In this document: positions 32,871 to 43,847 of the stretch, piece by piece
Position numbering within the stretch: position 1 is the stretch's first letter
Layout of the letters: every line of letters starts with the position of its first letter
Source: Calliopum simillimum
Taxonomy: Eukaryota; Arthropoda; Insecta; Diptera; Lauxaniidae
DNA: 64,000 nucleotides
Reading direction: 5' to 3'
Assembly (NCBI GenBank): GCA_951812925.1
Contig: OX638372.1
Location: forward strand, 72,991,407 to 73,055,406
The notes under the pieces: model-generated
What the model was told of the DNA's origin: nothing
Seen by the model: only the letters and a program-made list of their open reading frames with translations
Database searches by the model: none
Translations under genes and position numbers: made by a program

Positions 32871-34708
32871 GTCCGTGGGGCCCGCTTACAAAAAACAAAA
32901 ATTCATAAACACACTGCTGAGACTTCGTGTATTTAATGTTCAGGTCGAGTCGGACAAAATTTTGAGAGTGGAGAAGTATGGTGGTGGGGCTATCACAAAG
33001 TCATGGATTTGAGGCCAGAAAAAATTTATGAACACAACCTTGGTTTTCATTCGAATCAAAAGTTTTTTATATGTTAAAAGTATAAAAAATGATGTTGGAC
33101 AAAAATGTTGGGGCGTTTGACTAGTCGGACGCGCCGAATATGCCAAAATTACGACACAAAAAAATGTATTACCACAGGGCCAATTTTTGCAGAATTGGTC
33201 AGTAAAAATTTTGAAAATCAAGTGGTAACATTGTCGGAAAAATTTTTTAAGGCGTTTGACGAGTCGGACACGACGAATATGCCAAAGTTACGATATAAAA
33301 AAATTTATTGCCACAGAGCCAATTTTTGCAGAATTGGTCAATAAAAATATTCACAATCAAGTGATAACATTGTCGGACAAAAATATTTGGGCATAACAAT
33401 AGTCGGACAAAAAATGTCATTTTAATTAACAAAAAAGTGAGTGAACGAGCACTAAAATACTCTTCGTTGCCGGGAGAGGAAAAAAATTTTCACCTAATTT
33501 TTCCTCTTCAATATTTCTCTCAAATATACTAGCCCCTTTATCTACCCCTTAAGGAGCCTCCCATACAAAATTGATATTTCTGTTTAAGTTTTGTTTGGGA
33601 GTTCTTAAGGGGTGGAAAAAAAAGAATAGTACGCTCGAGAAAAATGTTGAGGATGAAAAATAAATGGGGGTTTGTGAACATTTTTTCTTCTCCCGGCAAT
33701 GAGGAATTTTTTTGTTGATGTTTTTATCAACATTTTGTATGGGAGCCCCCTTAAGGGGTGGAAAAAAGGGGCCAGTATGTTTGAGAGAAATATTGGAGAG
33801 ATAAACTTATGCTGGAATTAGCCATGAAGTAGCGTTTCGTAACGTAACGTCACGGTTGCTTGTCAACGTAGCATCGATTAGTGAAAACGGTAGGCAACGT
33901 TCGAAAAGTCACCTTACAACTTAAAAATTACTTGAAAAATTCCAGTTTTTGTAAACAAGCATTCATTGTCATACTTATTTTAATTAATTTGTTCAAAAAA
34001 ATCCATTAATAACATCCAAATTTAATTTATTTTATCTAACAACGTAGACCGACGTTTGAAAATCTAATTTCAACAGGTCTCAACGTACCGCTACTTTACG
34101 ATTTCACTAATCGCTTACACGCTTCTGCCATTTGATAGATTTTGACATAAGTCACGTTACGAAACGCTACATCTTGGCTAATTCTACCATTAGTGGGGTT
34201 CGGTGAACATTTTTTTCCTCTTCCGGCGACGAAGAATATTTTAGTGCTCGTTCACTCATCTTTTTGTTAATTAAAATGACTTATTTTGTCCGACTATTGT
34301 TATGCCTCCGACTCGTCAAACACCCCAAAATTTTTGTCAGACAATGTTACCACTAGATTTTGAATATTTTTATTGACCAATTCTGCAAAAATTTGCTCTG
34401 TGGTAATACATTTTTTTATGTCGTCATTTTGGCATATTCGGCGTGTCCGACTAGTCCCAAAATTTTTGTCTGACAACATTTTTTATACTTTTAACATATT
34501 AAAAACTTTTGATTCTAATGAAATCCAAGGTTGTGTTCATAAATTTTTTTCTGGCCTGAAATCCATGACTTTGTGATAGCTTGAGCGGTAAACGCCTCAC
34601 CACCAAACTTACCCACTCTCAAAATTTTGTCTGACTCGACCTGAACATTAAATACACGATGTCTCAGCGGTGTGTTTATGAATTTTTTTTGTTCGCGGGC
34701 CCACGGAC
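32871..34708. mobile_element. 1.84-kb foldback element with TA flanks
   Basis: The left arm starts GTCCGTGGGGCCCGC and the right arm ends GCGGGCCCACGGAC, with TA just outside both (32869-32870, 34709-34710). The arms can be followed for about 500-600 bases (for example 'gagtgaacgagcactaaaat' at 33439 against its reverse at about 34250). The left arm holds a tandem duplication of about 145 bases (about 33112-33250 and 33252-33385) with 'gtcggacacgacgaatatgcc'. A 380-base MITE occupies the centre. No coding region. Lies inside the sqh intron. Confidence 0.75.
33810..34189. mobile_element. 380-bp MITE with TTA duplication (Harbinger-like)
   Basis: TGCTGGAATTAGCCATGAAG at the left pairs with the right end ...TTGGCTAATTCTACCA, and the inner 'gtagcgtttcgtaacgt' is shared by both ends. 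TTA flanks both sides (33807-33809, 34190-34192), the favoured target of many PIF/Harbinger MITEs. It sits in the loop of the larger foldback. Confidence 0.7.
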
Positions 34709-35939
34709 TATAGATAAATTTATAAATTGATCACATTACTATTTTTGAATTTTTGTTAATATAATGGCCAAGGAAAAGCTGCAGTCCTAAGACTCTTTTT
34801 GTTCAAAGCTGAATTCTTGTTGTTATATAATTTAATAAAAATATAATGGACTTAAGCATTCTAAAAATTTATTTGAGAGACAAAATTCCTCAAGCGGATC
34901 GTTTTTTTTCCCAATATGCGAATTTTAAAGCCAAAATAGGTGGACACGTTCTCCTATCGGATATGTAACCAACCTGTAAAAGTTACAATCTATTGAAGTT
35001 TGTTATAGCTCTACATTAAAACTTCAATCTCTTTTGATTGCGTGGATGAAATTTAATTCAGAAAACGCGAAAATTTTGTAAAATGCTTGTACTATAAATG
35101 AATGGATAATTAATGTACATCTCAATGCTCTTGATGATTTACAACTAAAATATTTTGAATTGCGTACTTAAGTGGTATTATTTCCAAAAATAAAAATTGG
35201 TAGTTGCTGGTTGTTTTCAATTTATTACAAGTTTCCTAACTACCTTTCGAAAATTTATATACAAGGCAACTAAGACATTAAACTCATGGTCCATAAACTT
35301 TTCATTTTGTAATTGTCATTCAATGAGAATCAATGCATTTATTTAAAAAAAAAAAAAACAAAATGAATTTAATTTTTTTGCGTAAATACTTTATGTAAAG
35401 ACGACTACGACATTTCTTGCAATTTTTTAATTTTTTGATCTTCTTCCCAAATCTTTTTTTTTGTGACACGAGCTTCTTTGTGTTAAAAATAAAAATATAT
35501 TTGAACACAAGCAAAATAAAAATTTATACGAAAAAATCCAAAGGATACGCATATGACTTCTCACATAGTCTTAAGTGCCTTTTAATAGTCACGGTGTTCT
35601 ATTACAAAAATCCTTCGATTCAATTAAATGATATCATATTTTGGATTTACCATTTAGATTTTGAATTTGCTATAAATTGTACTTTATAATATATGTAATC
35701 AAAATTTCTTATAATTTTTTAAATGTCGTATTTACTGGAGTGCGACAATTGCTGTTAATAGATTAACTTTCTAATTAATTTGCTTATTATCATAAGATAG
35801 ATTGCAAATAAATACTTACATAAAAAAAAAAAAAAAAAAAAATTAAATGATGGGGAAGCAAAATCGAATCAAAAATTTTTTTTAAGCTAAAACGATGAGA
35901 AAGGTGATTTTTACTTTGACCAAAAATTTATAATTTTTT

Positions 35940-36330
35940 AAAACTAGCTATTGTCCGCTGAGCGTTGCCTCTCCTTTAACCCGTGGGTTTTTTTTTTTGT
36001 TCCGAACAATCACTGAGATCCCACCACGCCCCGTCCGAGAGCTGCATGGCACCGCCCATTTTTCTAATGAATGTTATTTGGCTTAGTGCCCTTTACATAT
36101 GTGCCAAATGTCATTCCCATGTGTGTAATTTGGCTTAGTGCCCTTTACATATCTGCCAAATTTCATTACTATACGTCAAACAGTTTCAGATATATAACGA
36201 ATTTTGTTTTTAGGGGCTTGGTACCGCCCATTTTTCTAGCCTATAACCTTCCCCTGATCTATACAAACATACTGTGAAAATTTCATCCAAATGGTTTCCG
36301 AGTATATAAAATACGAACACATAAACTTTA
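35940..36330. repeat. Tandem repeat 'tttggcttagtgccctttacatat'
   Basis: Two adjacent units of about 57 bases (from about 36075 and 36128) share TTTGGCTTAGTGCCCTTTACATAT followed by 'gccaaat(g/t)tcatt'. 'atggcaccgcccatttttct' occurs before and, diverged, after them. The composition and 'caccgcccattttt' word resemble dipteran Helentron-like repeats, but no end could be found. 34711-35940 before it holds no recognised feature apart from an A20 run at 35822. Confidence 0.45.
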
Positions 36331-36379
36331 ATTTTTATAAATGCATAAGATTTGAAAAAAAATAGTATATTCAAATAGG

Positions 36380-36589
36380 CTACACTGCAGGATTTTAAAA
36401 TCGTTACTGATGTGGGAGCAACATGCCCTCTTGTTCATATTCATCTGGTTCAGCAAAAAGCTTGCACTAACTTGCCCTAGTATCTGTGCGAAATTTGGTT
36501 GCGCTACCTGTTCTCAAGTCGGAACTCACATAGTGACCTTGTACCGACTATTCTTAGTGTCTGTACGGAATTTGGTTGCAGTAGCCGTA
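36380..36589 (-). mobile_element. Degenerate Helentron-like repeat copy
   Basis: On the minus strand the order of words matches the 142-base unit of the copies at 1-283 and 41160-41523: 'acactgcaggattttaaaatcgtt', 'gccctcttgtt', 'agcttgca', 'gtgcgaaatttggttg'. It is heavily diverged and lacks the CTAG end. Confidence 0.4.
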
Positions 36590-36592
36590 TTA

Positions 36593-36999
36593 GGGCCGGT
36601 TTCTCAAGGTCCAATTAAGATATTTTTAAACTACAGTTTACTAACGGAAGCTATGGGTGGGTATAAGCTTTCCGTTAAATTATTTGGATTTCAATAAAAT
36701 TCGATTTGTTTACTTATGGTTAAATATATATTGTGAATAAATAACAAATTTCTCCTTAAAATGTTTTCAAAAAAAGTAAACATTTCAAATTTTTTCATAT
36801 GAATTTCAAAAAATATTTGAATTTATTTCAGTCTGCCAGTTAAATTTTAACTGAAAAAATTGTGCCAGTTAAAGTTAACTGAACGTTAAAGTTAATTTTC
36901 CGTCAGTTAATAAAAAACTTCACATTGAGAAAACAGTTTTATTCAAACCTACAGTTAAAGTTTAATTCAAATGTTAACTGGACATTGTGAAAACGGCCC
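36593..36999. mobile_element. 407-bp MITE with TTA duplication (Harbinger/Tourist-like)
   Basis: GGGCCGGTTTCTCAAGGTCC at the left matches the reverse of the right end (GGACATTGTGAAAACGGCCC) with few mismatches. TTA flanks both sides (36590-36592, 37000-37002). The 'tta|gggcc' start and size fit Tourist-type MITEs moved by PIF/Harbinger transposases. 'cagttaa..gttaact' words are repeated inside. Confidence 0.75.
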
Positions 37000-37708
37000 T
37001 TAATGATCTTGTTAAAATGTAGCAAATTCAAAAGTACATAATTGTGAGAAATAACTGTTGTAAATAGTTATTTCAAACGTTTAGACTACCTGTTTCTCTT
37101 TTGGAATTTTTATTTGATAGTTATATGATATATGGGTAGTTGCACTAAAATTATCAATATTTTTGGACCGGAATTGAATTCTGAATTTTAAGTTGTTATA
37201 TTATTATGATATTGACCACGTTTCTGGTAAATTTTTTAATTTTTTTTTCATAAACTACTATCATTTAACTAATGGTTTTTCAGTATACCGTTGACGTGTA
37301 ACGATTTTAAAGAATAACAATTAATGTCTTAAAATATTGAAAATTTGAAAACCCTGACCTGATGGACCAAATCTGATTTTGGATTCGAATTTAGAAGCAA
37401 AACGTATGTAAATAAAAAGGCATTTGACACACCCCAGTCATTTCATACTTTTTTTTAAGTATCCTTACTCCATACAAAAATAATTTAATCCTTTGCATTG
37501 AGTTGATATATCTTTTTTCAATGGGTGATAATTTTTTATGTAAGGATCCAATTGTAAAAGATGAAATATAAAGTTTAATGGCTACACGATACCATTAAGA
37601 AATGACAGCGTTTTTTGCACGTTGACGCAAGAATATCTGAAAATTCAGACCTGGTAGACCAATCTGAATTAGGATTCATACAAATAAGCTTATTTATTCA
37701 TTTAATAA

Positions 37709-38685
37709 CACTAGTCTACAGCCAAAATTCCCAGTGAATGCCACTATCCATTTCATATGTAAAATGGGCTGCTGATTCCGAAAATTGCATTATTTTTTTT
37801 TTCGTGTCGTTTTCGAGATATCGGTCATTTTCGGTTTTCGGACCAAAAAAAAAAAAAATAGTTCCATTTAAATACAAATATCTCAAGAACCAATGTTTGT
37901 ATTCAAACGTATTATTAAAGGTAATTAAATTGCCTACAAATGATATTCACATCACTTTTTGGTTGGTTTGTTAGTTTCGGCGAAATAAATTGATTTCTAA
38001 AAAACATTTTTTTTTTTCGAAAAAATTAGAGGGTTAAAATTGTCTACAAAAATATTCCTCGTAATATCCTGCATAAGTTTACTGAACACATAATACACCT
38101 CAAATGTAAGGATCATATAGTTAAATTCATCGATTTAACACAAGAATGCGTTATTTTTGTTTTTTTCATGTACAGTGGATTAAAAAACTTCAAAAATCGA
38201 GTAAAAAAAAATCTGACGTGCTGGAGAAAAACAACGAGACACGGGTGGGTATTTTGTTTTAACGCTTACTTTAAGAATTTTTTGGATTTTCTCATGTGTT
38301 TTACAAATAGTTTCAAATTATCGACAGTTTACTAAAAAAAACCGAAAAAAATAGACAAAAACGCATTTTGTTAACTTTTCAATTTATTTCGCCGAAACTA
38401 ACAAACCAACCAAAAAGTGATGTGAATATCATTTGTAGGTAATTTAATTACCTTTAATATGACATATAATAGGTTTGCATACAAACATTAGTTCTTGAGG
38501 TATTTGTATTTAAATAGAACTAATTTTTTTTTTTTTGGTCCGAAAACCAAAAATGACCGATATCTCGAAAACGACACGAAATAAAAAAAAATAATGCGAT
38601 TTTCGGAAATAACCGCCCATTCTACATATAAAATGAATAATGGCATTCACTGGGGAAACAATTTTTAATCATTTGTAGACTAGTG
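37709..38685. mobile_element. 977-bp foldback with CACTA-type ends, TAA duplication
   Basis: The left end CACTAGTCTACA and right end TGTAGACTAGTG are exact inverted repeats, flanked by TAA (37706-37708, 38686-38688). Further inverted pairing runs about 280 bases into each side (for example 'cccagtgaatgcca' at 37730 with its reverse ending at 38654, and 'accaaccaaaaagtgatgtgaatatc' at about 38405). CACTA ends with 2-3-base duplications are the CACTA/EnSpm signature. Non-coding. It lies less than 100 bases from the splice donor of the main sqh coding exon. Confidence 0.75.
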
Positions 38686-38781
38686 TAATAGGTATGTATT
38701 TCAATTACTCTTAAGTATCTCGCTCGAGGTTTTTCACATATTTTATTAAAAATATACACAACATATTAAAAATAAACTTAC

Positions 38782-39201
38782 ATCTTCATCAGTAAATCGA
38801 TCGCCCATCGTAGTGAGAAGTTCACGTAAACGATCCTCTGGAAGTACTCCATTGTTTTCCTCGTCAAAACAACCAAATGCATTTTTAATAACATCTTCAG
38901 GGTCAGTACCTTGTAAACGTTCACCAAACAAAGTTAAAAACATTGTAAAATTGATTGGACCGGGGGCTTCATTCATCATTGCTTCTAAATATTCGTCTGT
39001 TGGATTTTTCCCAAGCGATGCTAGCATGTCGTGAAGATCTTCCTTTTCCACAAAACCATCACGATTTTGATCTATCATATTAAAGGCTTCTTTAAATTCA
39101 GCAATTTGAGCCTGATCAAACATTGCAAATACATTTGATGTAGCTCTCTGAGCACGTTTCTTTGTTGTAGCACGACGTCCAGCGGTTTTTCGGGAAGACA
39201 T
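38782..39201 (-). CDS. sqh: sqh, main coding exon (residues 1-140): non-muscle myosin regulatory light chain
   Basis: From ATG at 39201 this 140-codon frame starts [20 protein letters not shown] and is nearly the same as Drosophila Spaghetti squash. RATSNVF holds the Thr-21/Ser-22 pair (20/21 without Met) that Rho kinase and myosin light chain kinase phosphorylate to switch on non-muscle myosin II. The first EF-hand loop (Asp-44 to Asp-55, [12 protein letters not shown]) binds the divalent ion; later EF-hands are degenerate, as in the family. The protein binds the myosin II heavy-chain neck and drives cytokinesis and epithelial contraction. The exon ends after Asp-140 at gtaagt; the final 34 residues lie at 7801-7905. 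Just before the ATG a T11 tract and 'ag' (39209-39208) indicate a further 5' untranslated exon. Confidence 0.97.
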
Positions 39202-39207
39202 GATTAT

Positions 39208-39222
39208 CTAAAAAAAAACAAA
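39208..39222 (-). other. sqh: Splice acceptor of the sqh 5' leader intron
   Basis: On the minus strand 'ttgtttttttttag' precedes 'ataatcATG' with only six untranslated bases before the start codon, a strong pyrimidine-tract acceptor. It implies that the leader is spliced from an exon further right in the window. Confidence 0.7.
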
Positions 39223-40019
39223 AGATATGAAATTCATAAGTAAATGGGTCACACAATACATGTAAATTTACTTTGAGTTAAGACAATTGTTGTGTTGTTA
39301 AATAAATTTTGACTAAAACCCAACCTTACCAAAATGTAACAGCTCTTAGTCTGTAAAATACACAAGTTCCACCTAGTAGTATTGTAAAATGAAATATATA
39401 TAATAGATTCTACATACATAGACAAAATTGTTGCGGCCTTGAAACTTGGCAAAGTGGTCTATTAGGCTATAACGACTATAAAAAAAAGTACGCCCCTCAA
39501 CGAGTGGGAGTTTTATAATGTAAAAAATTGGCCTTAGGCGAATGCTTAAAAATTATGCGTGGAATATAAAAAAGTTTCTAACAAAAATTGTGCCTCACGT
39601 AATTGCGCACATTTTCGTTTTTTAACATCTTTATAGCATGTAGTTTCAATCGAAATCGAATTTTATGATGAAGGTGATTATAAAAAAATGCATATAAATA
39701 TAAATCAAAACAAAAATTATTTAGTTTCAGTATTACTATTAGTGTGCATTTACACCCGAAAATTTGTTTGAGAAATTCTTTCAACTTGTTAGCATGAGGA
39801 GAAAAACGTAAAGGGACGAGTACACAGTTTGTCGTGCTCGAAAACTTTCTTTCGTTCTGTTCGTTTTTTTAAATTTTTTGGCATTGCTTTTAAGTTTTAT
39901 TGATTATTCTGTCAAATGGCTGACATGAAATAAAAAATAATAACATTTTTTTCAAATAAAAAAAAAAACAAATTTATAAATTTTAAAATAAAAGAAATAA
40001 TTAGATAACATGCATCACG

Positions 40020-40570
40020 ATTTCATCACCAACGAAAATAGTTGCGTGTTTTAAGGGATTAGGAGATTGCAGATCGAAAGGATCCAACTGGAAGTATCAA
40101 AAGTACAAGCTTGGGAACTAAAAAGACATTGGCACAGCTGGAAAAAGATTATCCACAGGCAAAAGAAACACCAACGTACAGCCGACAAATTCAATGCATT
40201 ACACTATTCGACTACGGCTGTTGCAACAAGTTTTACTGCTGCAGCAATGACGTCATGAAGCTGCATTCATTGATGACGATATTGTAAAGAATGATCGAGT
40301 TAAAAATAAAGGATATGCTCGCTTAGACAATAACTGTGATCCATTAAATTTTGAGTTATTCTGTGATGATATACCATGAGCATGTGAGAATTTTATAAGT
40401 CATAAGTCACTGTACAAGCTGGTATTAGTTTCATCAATTCTATACGAAAGTTTAAAATGAGTTTTCCAGTTCAAGGCGGTGACCTTCCACAAATACAAGA
40501 ACAGATGGCAAATCAATATGAGCTAAACAGTTTGATGATTAATTCAAACCTAACCCGTTACATAAAGCGA
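40020..40570 (+). other. Unassigned possibly exonic fragment
   Basis: Two short frames occur here: 40067-40258 (QIERIQLEVSKVQAWELK...) and 40457-about 40560, starting MSFPVQGGDLPQIQEQMANQ and running into a Helentron-like end. Between them another frame reads EAAFIDDDIVKNDR. Codon texture looks protein-like and unlike the surrounding AT-rich repeats, but I do not recognise a family. It may be a decayed transposon gene or a gene fragment. 39225-40020 has nothing else assignable. Confidence 0.25.
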
Positions 40571-40629
40571 GCGATTTTACTTATATGGGGTGTCATTTAT
40601 GGCCAGGCCAATAGTATTACCCTTTCTAG
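40565..40629 (+). mobile_element. Helentron-like 3' end, third copy
   Basis: 'ttacttatatggggtgtcattta' followed by TGGCCAGGCCA (hairpin), 'atagtattaccctttctag' and then 'tatatttttg' is the same 3' terminus as at 280-283 and 41520-41523. Only about 65 bases remain. Confidence 0.5.
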
Positions 40630-40829
40630 TATATTTTTGTTTATTTTGCATTAAAATTTGCATTTTGGCCATTAAAAAATAAATAAATAAAACTTTGTAC
40701 TTAGGGGAAAAGGAAATCACTGCTTCATGTGTTTTCTTCAATTAATTTTGTATCTTGTTTCGCTCTAATCGGGCGTACGCAGGATTTTATCTAGGGGAGA
40801 AAACTCAAATTTTGTGAAACCTGTTTTTT

Positions 40830-41523
40830 TATTCCCTACACCCAGGGTATATTCACTTTTTCTTTCGTTGTAACGCAGAAAAGGAGGCGTGGCAGATATA
40901 GAAAAGTCCATATATTTTTGATCAGCGTCACCTCCTGAGTCGATATAGCCATGTCCGTCTGTCTGGGTGGCTGGCTGTGTGTGGAAATACATCTTTTGGG
41001 AAAACTAAGCAAGATAATTCAATAAAATTTGGTACATAGCCTCCGTCGTGAAAGTTAGCTCGGGGGAATGAAAATGAGCGAAATCGGTCAACGGACACGC
41101 ATACCGCCCATACAAAAAATATCTTCAAAATGCAACTTTCGGAGTTTTTTTCACAATAATGTAACCAAAATAAACATAAATACTAAGAACTGTAAGCGCA
41201 AGCTCTAAGTAAAAACTGGGCGAATTCGGACAAGAGGGCGTGGCACCTCTCATATAAGCAAAAGCTTCAAAACGCTGTATTGAAAGCGTTTTTTGAGATA
41301 GTCAAACTTAATTTTACTCAGACACTAAGAAATATAAATGCGAGCTTTAAGCAAAAACTGGATAAAATCGGACAAGAGGGCGTGGCACCTTCCATATAAG
41401 CAAAATCTTTAAAACGTTATATTGAAAAGAGGGCGTGGCACCTCCCATATAAGCAAAATTTTTAAAATACTGCTGTGTAGGGTATCTAATGTTTGGCCAG
41501 TCCAAAGTCAACACCCTTTCTAG
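40830..41523 (+). mobile_element. Helentron-like (HINE) element, longest copy
   Basis: It begins around 'tacacccagggtatattcac' and runs through 'gaggcgtggcagatatag', 'ctgagtcgatatagccatgtccgtctgtctg' and 'caaaatttggtacatag', sequence of a kind widespread in fly non-autonomous Helentrons. Then come the 142-base units (cores at 41229 and 41371, and a truncated third at about 41428), a hairpin TTTGGccagtCCAAA and the CTAG end at 41520-41523 before a T run. Class inferred from architecture. Confidence 0.55.
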
Positions 41524-41568
41524 TTTTTTTTTTTCTAGGGGCCGTTCTAGATATAATCGGCAATTTCG

Positions 41569-42548
41569 ATTTTTGAGGTTATAGCTCTAATTTTAGAAAA
41601 AAAATTTCGAGAAACCCAATTTCGTTCGAATTTTTGTATACACTATTTTAAGTTTCTAGTTTTTTCAAAAAAGACAATTATAATATTTTTAAATAAATTT
41701 TCAAGAAAAATTCTTACGCTTCTTTCAAATGTACAATAACTAACTCTTATTCAAATTGGCTAAGTTATAGCAGCGAAAAGTTAATTTTCATAGTAATTTT
41801 TAACAGTTTTGCATTTTTTTTTCTAATATTTGTATTTATAAGTGTATTTAATTTTAAATATTTCAAGCCCAAATTTACTAAAATCGGATCATATTTTAAA
41901 ATATTATTAAATAGGTACAATATACTGGGTCGATTTGTATGAAGCAAAACAATTTTATATAGTAACGCATAAAATGCTTAGAATCGTACAAAGTACAAGT
42001 GTGAATTTTTTTATATTTTTTGGAAACATTTTTTTTTCTTTTCTTTGACTAATTTTTTAAAAGTTAAAAAAGTTCTCAAAAAATTTATAAAATACTTTCA
42101 ACGATTCTAAGCATTATACACTTTTTTCGTAAGAGCCTTCCTTTTGAGTAAACGAACGTTTTTCCGACCACGCAATTGAAAAACTTAAAAAAATCGACTT
42201 TTGGAATATATTATTTATGCTACACAAAAAATTTTAAATTTTATAACGCATTTTTTGTAAGAACATAGTCTTTAGTTTTTAACCAACTTTGGGTATCCCT
42301 TCTAAGAAGAAAAAAAAGTTATGAGCAAAAAGCATTTTTTTTTTTGCATTGCACCTGTTTATTTATTGGCTTTAATATGAAAATTTGTGAAAACTACTGT
42401 AAAAATGAACTTTTCGCTGCCAATTTTATTTAAATATAAACTGTTGCTATATTTGTTGGAAGCGCTATGAATTTTTCTTTAAAATGGTGTTAAAATAATA
42501 TCGTTCAAAATTGGGTTTCTCGAAATATCGAAAATCGAAATTTTCGAA
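41569..42548. repeat. Inverted repeat with arms of about 200 bp
   Basis: 'tttcgagaaacccaattt' (41608) is matched reversed at about 42510-42530 (aaattgggtttctcga). 'caagaaaaattcttacgcttc' and 'agcagcgaaaagttaattttca' in the left arm have diverged reverse counterparts at about 42460-42480 and 42405-42425. No coding region; probably a foldback element. Confidence 0.5.
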
Positions 42549-42581
42549 TATCTCTAAGAAAAAAAGGAACAATATAACTTT

Positions 42582-43847
42582 ATCGACTGTTGTTGCTTTT
42601 TTTATTTTCCAAATAGGGCTCTGGGAATTAATTACAACAACAACAACCTCTGAGCGGATCTACTTTCGGAGATATAGCCATCGGAAGATCGGGATATATC
42701 TTTTATAAAAATCGGTATAAGTTGGGAACCCCTGGATATTGGTGTCATATGAAAGGTATTTTACCGGGCTATATAATTGCTATGCAAAGTTTTTCAATTT
42801 GAGTGATAGTTTTCGAGATATGACAATTTTTAAAAAATTAACCCCATTTTTTTTCGCAAAAAACCGTTTTTTTTCCTAAAAAGAATGTTATTAACCTATA
42901 ATTTTAATAACTTAATTAGAAAGCCTAATTTATTTCCTTTCATTTGATATGCAACATGTATCTGAAATTGCATCATTAATAAATTTTTATACAAAAAAAC
43001 AAAAATGGACCAAATCAATTTTCTTCAAATTTGGAACTTTAATCAAAAACAATGCCAGGACAGACAACAACAACAACTTTACTACTACTACAACAACAGT
43101 AATTTTACATAAGAGTAGGGGTAATTTGGCAGCCTGCGGCCACAGCTCAGGATTTAAAACTCCCAAAAATCCAACACCGGCTTCGCGGATCAGTCTATAA
43201 TATATCCAACACATAGTTTGCTAACCAAATTGCGCGCGCAATTTTTAATAAAAATTTTAAATTTTTTTAATATAAGTAGCTGATCCTCTTTGTTGTTGTT
43301 GTTGTAGTAGTATCCAAGTTGTTGTTGTTATAGTAGTAGTTGTTTTTGTTGTCTGTTCTGGCATTGTTGTTGTTTAAAGTTCCTAATTTTAAGAAAATTG
43401 ATTTGGTCTCTTTATGTTTTTTTCTATAAAAATTTATTAATGATGCAATTTCAGATACATGTTGCATATCAAATGAAAGGAAATAAAATGGCTATCTAAT
43501 TTAGTTGTTAAAATTATAGGTCAATAATACATTTTTTGGGAAAAATTCAGTTTTTTTGGGAAAAAAATGGGGTGAACTTTTGAAAAATTGTCATATCTCG
43601 AAAACTGTCACTCAAATTGAAAAACTTTGTGTAGCTTGCATATGACACCAATATTTTTAAAATCTATCCAGGGGTTCCCAACTTATACCGATTTTTATAA
43701 AAGATATATCCCGATCTTCCGATGGCTATATCTCCGAAAGTAGATCCGCTCAGAGGTTGTTGTTGTTGTCGTTGTGATTAATTTTCAAAGCCCTATTTGG
43801 GCAAAAAAAAATTAAAAAAATACAACAACAGTCGATAAACTGGAATT
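42582..43847. mobile_element. 1.27-kb foldback element with (CAA)n arms
   Basis: 'tttatcgactgttgttg' at 42579 is reversed at about 43835-43850. 'caacctctgagcggatctac' and 'atatagccatcggaagatcggg' in the left arm are reversed at about 43680-43760. 'atatgcaacatgtatctgaaattgcatcattaat' (42949) is reversed at about 43439-43470. Both arms carry CAA/GTT microsatellite stretches. The unpaired centre is about 43090-43285. No coding region. Confidence 0.65.

Larger units (their letters stand above)
7906..38781 (-). other. sqh: 30.9-kb sqh intron filled with transposable elements
   Basis: The donor gtaagt (minus strand, 38781-38776) follows Asp-140 and the acceptor cag ends at 7906. Both junctions are canonical and in phase 0. 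Within lie most of the elements described separately: Tc1 fossil, mariner, CACTA-like fragment, hAT, RTE, Jockey-type LINE, several MITEs and at least five large inverted repeats. Because sqh must be transcribed through it, these elements are part of its pre-mRNA. Most TE coding regions here are on the plus strand, opposite to sqh; the RTE, RNase H and two small LINE fragments are on the sqh strand. Gaps of over 300 bases without a call (for example 7906-8344, 17574-18105, 34711-35940, 37003-37700) are AT-rich and held nothing I could identify. Confidence 0.9.

Noticed and set aside
38746..38781. sqh protein ending [10 protein letters not shown] directly after residue 140
   Set aside because: This is read-through into the intron; a consensus GTAAGT donor and a matching last exon at 7801-7905 explain the true C terminus.
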